Origin: Clostridia bacterium
GTDB lineage: Bacteria > Bacillota > Clostridia > UBA1381 > UBA9506
DNA: 33,454 bases
Direction: 5' to 3'
Assembly: GCA_017396465.1 (NCBI GenBank)
Contig: JAFQLU010000016.1
Span: 1 to 33,454, forward strand
Shown here: positions 22,878-30,646 of the stretch, in pieces
Position numbering within the stretch: position 1 is the first letter of the stretch
Layout of the letters: the number at the start of each line of letters is the position of its first letter
Position numbers and translations under genes: made by a program
Notes under the pieces: model-generated
The model's database searches: none
The model's input: the letters and a program-made list of their open reading frames with translations, nothing else
Told to the model about the DNA's origin: nothing

Positions 22878-25037
22878 TCACTTTCTATAATTGATTGTAA
22901 CACATCTGGCAGAGCTGTTCCAGGATACACTTCCACCAAAGTATTCCACAACTGCACGCACCGGAAGCAAGGTTCTTCCGTTTGTGAGGACCGGTGCACT
23001 GTCTAATGCATACGTGTTGTTTTGGTCGAAAGCGTAATTTTCACCAATGCGAAGATATAGCGTTTTTCCATCCAACGTAAGAGTAACCTGACGCAGAGTG
23101 CCGTTCCAACTTACGGTTCCGCCCATTGCCTCAATTAAAGCGCGAATCGGAATCATGGTACGTCCGTTGATGATGCACGGTGCCGTTCCCTGACTGTCAA
23201 TATCCATCGTTGTTCTGTTTACGCGCATTCTGGGGTTGTCAATGTAGAGCTTAATCACAACCTCTTCCTGCTCTTCATACGATTCCTCATACTCTTCCTC
23301 GTACTCTTCTTCCTGTTCTGCATCCTGCCATACTGCAACAAAGTAGAACATGGTTTCTCTGTCACAACCCTCCATAAACTCTTCGTTTACAATAAGGCTT
23401 TCTCCCGGGTCAAAGGCTTCTAAGCCATATTTGTTTTTCTCTAAGACATCAAAGGGATGCCATCCGTTTTTCGGTGTGTAGAACGCCTCGTCCGCACTAC
23501 GATAAAGCACCCATGTATAGAATTCTTTCCCGCTGTTTGTAAACTGACAATCCTCTACGGTCACGGTTTCACCGTATTCATAAACTGTGGTGTTCATTCT
23601 GCCGACACCGCCGTGGGGGTCGTAACCGATTGTGCAGGTTTTCTTTTCTTCTGCTGTCCATCTCGCATAAATCGTAACATCCGAGCTTCCTGAGAAATAC
23701 GTGTTAGCCGTTATCTCCATTCCGTCGTTCTGTTTGGTGTACCAGCCGATAAATTCATACCCTGTTCTGGTAGGTACAGGAAGCTCTCCGTAATATCCGC
23801 CAGACTTAATCTGCATGCTTACGGTGCTGCAACTTCCGCCGTTTGCATTAAAAAACACGTTATAATACGCGTCTCCTTTGGTTACAAAGCTTCGCGTTGC
23901 ACCCTCATAGCGAACACCGTCAACAACTGTGAAAAACTTATATTTGTAGGTCGTACCTTCTTTCAGTGTGTACCCAACCTCTTCGTTGATATCATACCAA
24001 GAATGGAAAAGCGTTGTATTCTTTCCCACATTGGATATATTTTCCGAATAATTTTTAAGAACCGTTCCGTTTGCATCCATCAGTACAATTCCGCACTGCG
24101 AAACAGTAGTGCCTGCAGGTTTTGTAATCTGTGTAACCATGCATGCGTTTGTATAATCCACGAACTCTTTTGCAACATATTCACTCTGCGTAGGCACAGT
24201 AAGTTTTACATTTGCTTCTACAACATCTGATGTGTTACCGCCGGTATTTCCACCGGAAACCAAACTCCAGTTTGGTCTCCAGAATCCCTGAACAACATAG
24301 GAGTACGTTCCTGCAGGAGACTGCTTTCCACAGGTACAGGTTCCGACAGAGCCACGGGTGCTCTTCGTGTTGATTTTATGCGATTCTACCGTATTGTTAT
24401 TGCCTCTTTCAATGGTCGTAAAGGTCCAGCTTCCGTTTGCATTCTGCGTTTCCGCAACCGCGGCAACAATCACAACATGTGCTGAGGGACTCGGTGCATT
24501 ATAATGCTTACGGCATGTTTCGCAATAAGGCATATATAAACAGAAGTCGCCTACCTGTGGCTTATAGGGATTATATGTGGTGTATCCGTTAGACCAGATA
24601 GGGGTATAGGTACCCGTGCCTGCACTTCTCCAATGACCTGCCAATGCAGAACGAGGAATCACGTTTGTAGGAATCCCCGCCGCAGCCGCACACCAGGATA
24701 CAAAGGAGGCACACCAATCCATACCGTTTTTACCCATAAAACGTCCGTACTCGGTTTGTTTTCCTCCACCGCCATTTCCTGCCCAATCACCTGATTTTGT
24801 TCCACCCTTGTAGCCTTTCTGGCTGAGCGCAACCTGAACCATACGTATTCTGGGATCAGAGTATTTACTGTATGCTTCACATGCACGCTGATAATAAACG
24901 CCGCTTTGATAGCTTGCCGAGGTGGTTACACCCAAACCTGCCGCATCAGCTTTCATCGGTGCTATAAACGTGCACATGCCGATTACTAAGATAAAGGCTT
25001 GCAGTACACTAAGCAGTTTTAATGTTTTTGTTTTCAT
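22878..25037 (-). CDS. Secreted CHAP-domain protein with InlB-like repeat
   Basis: A 719-residue exported protein with a signal peptide (about 1-32). A CHAP-type amidase domain follows (about 60-255), with catalytic Cys109 in DWCASFVSWC, His187 in SAHVVIV and a polar residue near 210 (TIERGNN). It carries extra Cys pairs (CETC at 172-175, CTC at 234-236). Next come a linker, a Flg_new/InlB-like repeat (about 388-460: NANGG, TRTGYEFIGWY, YARW) and a less clear second one. An acidic Glu/Tyr linker (about 575-595) leads to a C-terminal copper amine oxidase N-type stalk domain in two halves (GRTMIPIRALIEAMGG and GRTLLPVRAVVEYFGG). It probably cuts or remodels peptidoglycan. The ribosome site is AGGGATG; no clear promoter is seen. 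Confidence 0.85.
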   Translation of the reverse strand: MKTKTLKLLSVLQAFILVIGMCTFIAPMKADAAGLGVTTSASYQSGVYYQRACEAYSKYSDPRIRMVQVALSQKGYKGGTKSGDWAGNGGGGKQTEYGRFMGKNGMDWCASFVSWCAAAAGIPTNVIPRSALAGHWRSAGTGTYTPIWSNGYTTYNPYKPQVGDFCLYMPYCETCRKHYNAPSPSAHVVIVAAVAETQNANGSWTFTTIERGNNNTVESHKINTKSTRGSVGTCTCGKQSPAGTYSYVVQGFWRPNWSLVSGGNTGGNTSDVVEANVKLTVPTQSEYVAKEFVDYTNACMVTQITKPAGTTVSQCGIVLMDANGTVLKNYSENISNVGKNTTLFHSWYDINEEVGYTLKEGTTYKYKFFTVVDGVRYEGATRSFVTKGDAYYNVFFNANGGSCSTVSMQIKSGGYYGELPVPTRTGYEFIGWYTKQNDGMEITANTYFSGSSDVTIYARWTAEEKKTCTIGYDPHGGVGRMNTTVYEYGETVTVEDCQFTNSGKEFYTWVLYRSADEAFYTPKNGWHPFDVLEKNKYGLEAFDPGESLIVNEEFMEGCDRETMFYFVAVWQDAEQEEEYEEEYEESYEEQEEVVIKLYIDNPRMRVNRTTMDIDSQGTAPCIINGRTMIPIRALIEAMGGTVSWNGTLRQVTLTLDGKTLYLRIGENYAFDQNNTYALDSAPVLTNGRTLLPVRAVVEYFGGSVSWNSSARCVTINYRK

Positions 25038-25124
25038 ATTATGTCATCCCTTCAAATTATTATAATTTCTCCATTATATAAACTTCCCTAATGAACTTTG
25101 TTTCTCTGAAGCGAAATTGCAGAA

Positions 25125-25796
25125 TCAAAGCATTTGCAAAATTTTCTCCGCAATTGCCGCCATGCCTTTATCGCCCGGATGGATGGAAACGCCCCGGTGT
25201 TCAAAAAGGCCGATTGCCATCATGGAATCATCCTCGCCCAACTGCTCCAATTCCACCAAAGCATATCCCCTTTCTTTTGCCACAGCGCGAATGTCTTGGT
25301 TTCCGACATGCCTCCAGAAGCCCGTTGTAAGAATAACCTTTGCCTTTCCTTCCGGGTTCAAATAGTCTATCAGTTCCTGATATTTTTGCCGGAACAAAGC
25401 ACCGTTGAAACGCTCATCATGGGGACAGTTTTCCACGCACCGCATAATAATCACATCAGCGCCGAACTCCCTTGCCGGAAGAAAAGCATTGAAAAAGCTT
25501 TCGCCCGTTCGGTAGCCCCGTTCCCAATCGGAAACATGGCAAACCGCGAATCGGCTTTTTGCATCCGTTTCCAGTTGCTTTTCCATCACCATGTGCACAT
25601 AATCCTTTTCCGCACAACTTGCCGCCATACCCCAGCTACCATACCAGCCAATATCAGGCTTGGGCAGATGAAGCGTGATGGAATTCCCAACAAAAAGAAT
25701 CTTTTGCCCCTCTCCTTCCGTCTTCAGGAAGAATACGGGGCCCTTCTTTTCTGTCTGATGCGCGGAGGAAACGGTATTTTCCTCTATTCTGCTCAT
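25125..25796 (-). CDS. SGNH/GDSL hydrolase coupled to metH
   Basis: A 223-residue protein of the SGNH hydrolase type. Block I is FVGNSITLH (catalytic Ser39 candidate) and block V contains His206 in SIHPGDKGM; the usual Asp two or three residues before that His is not clear (VSIHP), so the triad may be atypical. There is no signal peptide. Its ATG overlaps the metH stop as ATGA, so translation is coupled to methionine synthase. I start at that ATG; the longer in-frame reading would lie inside metH. The substrate is unknown; such enzymes are esterases or acyl hydrolases. A link to methionine metabolism is suggested only by position. Confidence 0.8.
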   Translation of the reverse strand: MSRIEENTVSSAHQTEKKGPVFFLKTEGEGQKILFVGNSITLHLPKPDIGWYGSWGMAASCAEKDYVHMVMEKQLETDAKSRFAVCHVSDWERGYRTGESFFNAFLPAREFGADVIIMRCVENCPHDERFNGALFRQKYQELIDYLNPEGKAKVILTTGFWRHVGNQDIRAVAKERGYALVELEQLGEDDSMMAIGLFEHRGVSIHPGDKGMAAIAEKILQML

Positions 25797-28192
25797 AATG
25801 CTTCCTCCAGCTTTTCTGCATAACGCACCGTTTCCATAGCATCCTTTGCATAAAAGTCTGCGCCGATGGCATCTGCATAGGTCTGGGTTAAAACTGCACC
25901 GCCAACCACAGTTTTGGTTTCGGGGCATGTTTCTTTCAAAAGGCGAATGGTTTCTTCCATAGCCGGAACCGTTGTGGTCATTAAAGCACTTAAGCCGCAA
26001 AGCTGTGCGTTTTTATCCTGCACCGCACGGACAATTTCCTCCGGCGGAACATCTTTTCCCAAATCCGTTACGGAAAAACCGTAGTTTTCTAAAAGCACCT
26101 TCACGATGTTTTTGCCGATATCGTGAATATCGCCTTTCACCGTTGCAATCACAACAGAAAGCTTCTTTTCATTCGCCCCTTTTTCCATACGCTGCTTTAA
26201 CACGTCAAAGGCGGCTTTTGCGCTTTCCGCACTCATCAGTAGTTGGGGCAGAAAGGTCGTTTTCTGTTCAAATCCCATTCCCACGGTATCCAGTGCAGGA
26301 ACGATGCAGCTGTTGATAACAGACAAAGCATCCATTGTTTCTAAAGCCGCTTCTGCCGCCTGCGCCGCCCGGTCTTTTAACCCCTTGATGATGGCACTCT
26401 TCAGCCACTCTTCCTTGGAAAGCTCCTGTCTTTCTGTTTTGGGAGCGGTTTCCGTTTCCGATTCTGCCGCATAAGAGATGAACCGCTCACACATGGGGTC
26501 TTTATCCGCCAATGCACAATAGGCAAAATAGGCATCCATCATGCCTTTTGCCTTTGGGTTCATGATTGCCGCATCCAGACCGCTTTCAAGCGCCATGGAG
26601 AAAAATGTGGTGTTTACCATATTGCGTTCGGGAAGACCGAATGACACATTGGAAACGCCCAAAGATGTCAGTCCGCCCAACGCCTTGATACCGCGGATGG
26701 CTTCAAGTGTCACCTTTGCCGAGCGCGTATCTGCGCTGATGGTCATAGCAAGAGGATCAACAATAATATCTTTTTTTGAAATGCCGTATCGGCTCGCTTC
26801 CTCATAAATCCGCGCGGCGATGGCGACTCTGCCCTCTGCCGTGTCGGGGATTCCGTTTTCGTCCAGAGTCAGTGCCACAATCAGACCGCCGTATTTTGCC
26901 GCCAGCGGAAACACAGCATCCATGGATTCTTGTTTTCCGCACACGGAGTTAATCATCGGCTTTCCGTTATAGGCGCGTAAAGCCGCTTCCATGGCTTCGG
27001 GTTTTGTGGTATCTATCTGCAGGGGCAAATCGCACACTGCCTGAAGGGAGGTCACAATCTGCGCCAGCATTTTCGTTTCATCAATCTCGGGAAGTCCGGC
27101 GTTTACATCCAGCACATGAGCACCTGCTGCTTCCTGGTCCAGCCCCTCGTTTAAGATATAATCCATATTATTTTCGCGCAGGGCGACTTTCAGCATTTTT
27201 TTGCCGGTGGGGTTAATGCGTTCCCCGATTAAAACCGGCGTTTTTCCGAATTCCACACTATGGGTATAAGAAGAAATCACGGAGCGGTTTTTCTCTGTTA
27301 AAGGAAGCACCTTGGCGCCTTGCAGGGCAAAGCAAACCGCTTCAATATACTCCGGCGTAGTGCCGCAGCATCCGCCGAAGCCATGCACGCCCATCTGTGC
27401 AAACTCTGCCATTTTGATAGCAAAGTCGTATGGCGGAACATCGTACACCGTTTTCTCACCGTCAAAAGCAGGAAGTCCTGCGTTGGGCATGGCAAAAACG
27501 GGAACAGAAGCCACCTCTGTCAGCCGTTTTACCACCTTCTCAAGCTTATCGGGTCCTAAACCGCAGTTCACGCCCACGGCATCTGCCCGAAGGCCTTCCA
27601 GCATGGCAACCATGGCGTCCACATCGGCTCCCGTCATCAGCTTGCCACGCTCATCATATGTGTTGGAAACAAGCACGGGTAGGTCGCAGTTTTCCTTTGC
27701 CGCAATCACTGCCGCTTTGGTTTCTAAGCTATCGTTCATGGTTTCAATCAAAATCAGATCAACGCCACATGCGGCGCCGATTTTCACAGTTTCTGCAAAA
27801 ATGCGGACCGCTTCTTCAAAGTCCAAGTCGCCCAGAGGCTTTAAAAGCTTTCCCGTGGGGCCGATATCCAGCGCCACATACCGCTTCTTTCCGCCCACCT
27901 TACCCACGGCAACCTGCGCACACATTACGGCATTCTGTACCACAGTGAGCAAATCCGGTGTGCCGTGTGCCTTTCCGGGGAATTTTAAGATATTAGCACC
28001 AAAGGTATTTGCGGCAATCACATCACTTCCGGCACGCAGATAACTTTCGTGCACCGCAATGATTTTATCGGGATGGGTCATACCCCATTGCTCCGGCAGT
28101 TCGCCCGCCGGGAGTCCTGCCGACTGCAGAAGTGTTCCCATTCCGCCGTCAAATATCACTTTATCTGTTATGATTTTTTCCAAAATATTCAT
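25793..28192 (-). CDS. metH: Cobalamin-dependent methionine synthase, lacking activation domain
   Basis: A 799-residue MetH that transfers a methyl group from methyltetrahydrofolate to homocysteine through cobalamin. The homocysteine domain (1-300) has zinc ligands Cys210, Cys275 and Cys276 (GVNCG, GGCCG). The folate domain (about 320-570) opens with LIGERINPTGKK. The helical cap (about 595-670) and B12 domain follow, with the cobalt ligand His690 in GDIHDIGKN. The C-terminal SAM-binding activation domain of E. coli MetH is absent and is encoded by the preceding gene, as in many Clostridia. The ATG at 28192 has GAGAGG 9 bases upstream; the alternative ATG at 28201 directly abuts that site. 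Confidence 0.96.
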   Translation of the reverse strand: MNILEKIITDKVIFDGGMGTLLQSAGLPAGELPEQWGMTHPDKIIAVHESYLRAGSDVIAANTFGANILKFPGKAHGTPDLLTVVQNAVMCAQVAVGKVGGKKRYVALDIGPTGKLLKPLGDLDFEEAVRIFAETVKIGAACGVDLILIETMNDSLETKAAVIAAKENCDLPVLVSNTYDERGKLMTGADVDAMVAMLEGLRADAVGVNCGLGPDKLEKVVKRLTEVASVPVFAMPNAGLPAFDGEKTVYDVPPYDFAIKMAEFAQMGVHGFGGCCGTTPEYIEAVCFALQGAKVLPLTEKNRSVISSYTHSVEFGKTPVLIGERINPTGKKMLKVALRENNMDYILNEGLDQEAAGAHVLDVNAGLPEIDETKMLAQIVTSLQAVCDLPLQIDTTKPEAMEAALRAYNGKPMINSVCGKQESMDAVFPLAAKYGGLIVALTLDENGIPDTAEGRVAIAARIYEEASRYGISKKDIIVDPLAMTISADTRSAKVTLEAIRGIKALGGLTSLGVSNVSFGLPERNMVNTTFFSMALESGLDAAIMNPKAKGMMDAYFAYCALADKDPMCERFISYAAESETETAPKTERQELSKEEWLKSAIIKGLKDRAAQAAEAALETMDALSVINSCIVPALDTVGMGFEQKTTFLPQLLMSAESAKAAFDVLKQRMEKGANEKKLSVVIATVKGDIHDIGKNIVKVLLENYGFSVTDLGKDVPPEEIVRAVQDKNAQLCGLSALMTTTVPAMEETIRLLKETCPETKTVVGGAVLTQTYADAIGADFYAKDAMETVRYAEKLEEAL

Positions 28193-28197
28193 GGTTT

Positions 28198-28875
28198 TCA
28201 TCCTCTCGCATAGAGACATTCTTTTTGCTTGTTACAGGCTTCACAGCCCGTTTGCGCGCACCGTTCATCTGTTTCGCTGATGCCGGCAACCGCCGTGACA
28301 GACTTGGTGGGGGTCATCAGTAAAGAATCCGTCAACGAAACACCGATTTTTCGCGAGGTGTCTAAAAGCTGACAAATCTCTCTTTGGTGCGACAGCGCAA
28401 AATCTCCGTATCCCGGGCTGAACCGTGGCCGAAGATATGCAGGCTCTTTTTGCAGACTCGTTCCGATACTGGACACAAACAAATCGCACCAGCTTTCCAC
28501 CGCCGCCGTTCCCACCGCCTGCGCAATCACCGCAGAGGCCGGTGAAACACGACTGTATTTTTCGATGATACGGTCAACCTGCGCGCCAACCGTTGCAGAA
28601 AATAAAAGCACGCGTTTACACCCGGCAAGATTTTTGGAAAGCTGCCCGGAAGCTGCCCGAAACACACCGAAATCTACCATTCCGGGCGTTACCGCAACGG
28701 GTAGAATCCTGCAACAAGCGCGGGGCGCTACAGAAAGAAGCACCTCGTCGGCAATCTTTTGAATTCTGCCAAGCTCCGTCTCATCCGGCACATGCGTGCC
28801 GTAGCCTGCATAGCGCAGGATTTCCGATTCTTTCAGCAAAAGCTCCGAGCTGTTTGCGGTATGCACATAAATCAT
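28198..28875 (-). CDS. Methionine synthase activation protein
   Basis: A 225-residue stand-alone form of the MetH activation domain, which uses SAM and an electron donor to repair oxidised cobalamin. Typical motifs are RPRFSPGYGDF and LMTPTKSVTAVAGI. The C-terminal end has a Cys cluster (CAQTGCEACNKQKEC) found in the stand-alone family, possibly for metal or electron transfer. It overlaps the metF stop as ATGA and ends 5 bases before metH, so enzyme and reactivator are made together. Confidence 0.92.
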   Translation of the reverse strand: MIYVHTANSSELLLKESEILRYAGYGTHVPDETELGRIQKIADEVLLSVAPRACCRILPVAVTPGMVDFGVFRAASGQLSKNLAGCKRVLLFSATVGAQVDRIIEKYSRVSPASAVIAQAVGTAAVESWCDLFVSSIGTSLQKEPAYLRPRFSPGYGDFALSHQREICQLLDTSRKIGVSLTDSLLMTPTKSVTAVAGISETDERCAQTGCEACNKQKECLYARG

Positions 28876-29732
28876 GCCAGTATCTCCGACAGATTTTCCT
28901 GAATCTTCGCCGCAACATCCGGCTTGTTCATGGTGTAAACATGAATATTGTTTACGCCATTGGCCAAAAGATCAATAATCTGCTCTGTTGCATAGGCGAT
29001 GCCTGCCTGCTTCATGGCGGCAGGGTTTTCGCCGAACCGATCCACTATGGTTTTAAACCGCTGGGGCAGATAGGTTCCCGAAAGCTCACAGCTTCTTTTA
29101 ATCTGCTTTCCGTTGGTTACCGGCATAATGCCTGCCACAACCGGAACCGTGATGCCTGCTTCGCGGATTTTATACAGGAAATTATATAAAATGTTATTGT
29201 CGAAAAACATCTGTGTGGTTAAAAAATCACAGCCCATATCCACCTTTTCCTTCAGGTGCAGAATATCCTCCTTCTGATGGGGAGATTCAGTGTGTCCCTC
29301 GGGGTAACAAGCACCGCCGATGCAAAAATCGCCTGCCTGCTTGATTTCCGCAATCAGCTCCGAGGCATAGCGATAATCCTGCACCGTGAGTCCTTCCTTC
29401 GGAATGTCACCGCGCAGGGCCAGAATATTTTCCACACCGATTTCTTTCAACTCCTGAAGATGCATGCGAACTGCTTCCCTGGTGGAGGACACGCAGGTCA
29501 GATGCGCAAGAACCGTTGTTCCGTAGGTTTTCATGATGTTTTCCGTGATGGACGCGGAGGTTTTGCTGGTGCCACCACCTGCGCCATAGGTCACACTCAT
29601 AAAATCAGGGGAAAGTTTTGCAATCTCCTCCGTGGTGCTTTTCACACTTTCATAAGCATCCCATGTTTTCGGGGGAAACACCTCAAAGGACAAAGTGGTT
29701 TCCTTATTTTTCATAATTTCAGAAATTTTCAT
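28872..29732 (-). CDS. metF: Methylenetetrahydrofolate reductase
   Basis: A 286-residue flavoenzyme that makes 5-methyltetrahydrofolate, the methyl donor for MetH. Family motifs are SFEVFPPKTWDAYE (the catalytic Glu region), FMSVTYGAGGGT, LRGD, GGACYPEGH and FLTTQMFFDN. Length fits the bacterial enzyme. The ATG follows AAGGAAG. It is the first gene of the metF-activation-metH-SGNH unit, which has one strong promoter and no riboswitch in the short leader. Confidence 0.95.
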   Translation of the reverse strand: MKISEIMKNKETTLSFEVFPPKTWDAYESVKSTTEEIAKLSPDFMSVTYGAGGGTSKTSASITENIMKTYGTTVLAHLTCVSSTREAVRMHLQELKEIGVENILALRGDIPKEGLTVQDYRYASELIAEIKQAGDFCIGGACYPEGHTESPHQKEDILHLKEKVDMGCDFLTTQMFFDNNILYNFLYKIREAGITVPVVAGIMPVTNGKQIKRSCELSGTYLPQRFKTIVDRFGENPAAMKQAGIAYATEQIIDLLANGVNNIHVYTMNKPDVAAKIQENLSEILA

Positions 29733-29756
29733 ATTATTTCACTTCCTTATTTTATT

Positions 29757-29785
29757 ATTTTAGCATTTTTTCCGCTTTCTGTCAA
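29757..29785 (-). promoter_or_regulatory. Sigma-A promoter of the metF operon
   Basis: On the minus strand: TTGACA, a 17-base spacer ending in TGC, then TAAAAT. The leader to the metF ATG is only about 20 bases, so no SAM riboswitch can lie on it. The region from 29786 to 29895, between this promoter and the next on the other strand, is AT-rich with several A tracts. Confidence 0.82.
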
Positions 29786-29895
29786 TCTTTCTCCGCCCAA
29801 AGAACCAAAAAAAGGAAAACATCAAAACAAAATCTGGAAAAACATTTATTTTATCATATCTCAAAATATTTTTATTGTTTTTCGATAAATTTATA

Positions 29896-29924
29896 TTGAC
29901 AAACAAAATTTCTTCTGCTATAAT
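29896..29924 (+). promoter_or_regulatory. Sigma-A promoter of the DUF2975 operon
   Basis: TTGACA, a 17-base spacer ending in TGC, then TATAAT: perfect consensus hexamers plus an extended -10. Transcription would start near 29931, about 24 bases before the ATG. Confidence 0.9.
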
Positions 29925-29954
29925 GGAGTCACAAACAACGAAAGGATGATTTTT

Positions 29955-30410
29955 ATGTATCAGAAAAGCATCGTACACTATATCTCTAAAATCGTTATCG
30001 ACATTTTATTCTATGCGGGCATTGCCACAACTTTGGCAGTTCCGTTTCTGTCGTCACGCTTTTATGCCTGCATCGGCTATACAAGCGAGGCATGGAAGAT
30101 TCCTTTTATGCTGGTGCTGTTTTTTTCCGGTGCCTGCTCTGTTTTTATTCTGTTTCATTTAAAGCAGATGTATCGCACCTTGCTCATCGGCAATCCTTTT
30201 ATCCCCGACAATGTGAACCGTCTTCGCATGATAGCCGTGGCTTGTCTTCTGATTGCTGTTATATACATCGGCAAATGCTTTTTCCTGTTTACATTCGGAA
30301 CGGCAATCATTTCATTGGTTTTTATCATCGGCTGTCTGTTCTGCCTCACCCTGAAGGATTTATTCAAGCAAGCGGTAAATTATAAGGCAGAAAACGACCT
30401 GACCATATAG
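29955..30410 (+). CDS. DUF2975-like membrane protein
   Basis: A 151-residue integral membrane protein with four hydrophobic helices (about 10-30, 45-65, 90-112 and 115-133) and a short loop with FIPDNVNRLRMIA. The loop, topology and the following Cro-like gene match DUF2975/YoaS-like pairs. I start at the ATG at 29955, which has AAAGGA 8 bases upstream; the ATG at 29946 abuts that site. Function is unknown, but such pairs often look like a membrane protein with its own regulator. Confidence 0.75.
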   Translation: MYQKSIVHYISKIVIDILFYAGIATTLAVPFLSSRFYACIGYTSEAWKIPFMLVLFFSGACSVFILFHLKQMYRTLLIGNPFIPDNVNRLRMIAVACLLIAVIYIGKCFFLFTFGTAIISLVFIIGCLFCLTLKDLFKQAVNYKAENDLTI

Positions 30411-30421
30411 GAGGGAATCGC

Positions 30422-30628
30422 ATGGCAATTATCGTAAACTTAGATGTGATGATGGCAAAACGCAAAATCGGTTTGATGGAGCTTGCTGAAAAAATCAACA
30501 TCACACCTGCCAATCTATCTATTTTGAAAAATAACAAGGCAAAAGCCATCCGTTTCTCCACGCTGGAGGACATCTGCAAAGCGCTGGATTGCCAGCCTGC
30601 AGACATTTTAGAGTATCGGGAGGACTAA
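30422..30628 (+). CDS. Cro/XRE-type regulator (YozG-like)
   Basis: A 68-residue DNA-binding protein consisting of one helix-turn-helix (about 15-42: GLMELAEKINITPANLSILKN) with a C-terminal dimer part (FSTLEDICKALDCQPADILEY). It is typical of the YozG/Cro-like group that accompanies DUF2975 proteins. The ATG follows GGAGGG and lies 11 bases after the membrane protein. Target is probably its own promoter (inference). Confidence 0.88.
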   Translation: MAIIVNLDVMMAKRKIGLMELAEKINITPANLSILKNNKAKAIRFSTLEDICKALDCQPADILEYRED

Positions 30629-30646
30629 AGGAAGGAGGTCTTTTTT

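Noticed and set aside
27312-28043. Long plus-strand open frame opposite metH
   Set aside because: It lies antisense to a certain gene, has no ribosome site and reads as low-complexity Ser/Ala/Pro text. Similar shadows at 3143-3835, 7396-8154 and 25134-25823 were dropped for the same reason.
29733-29900. Possible SAM riboswitch or T-box upstream of the methionine genes
   Set aside because: The metF leader is about 20 bases and metY follows another gene by 4 bases. No S-box, SAM-II-like or T-box structure is visible, and tyrS and serS leaders are also too short.
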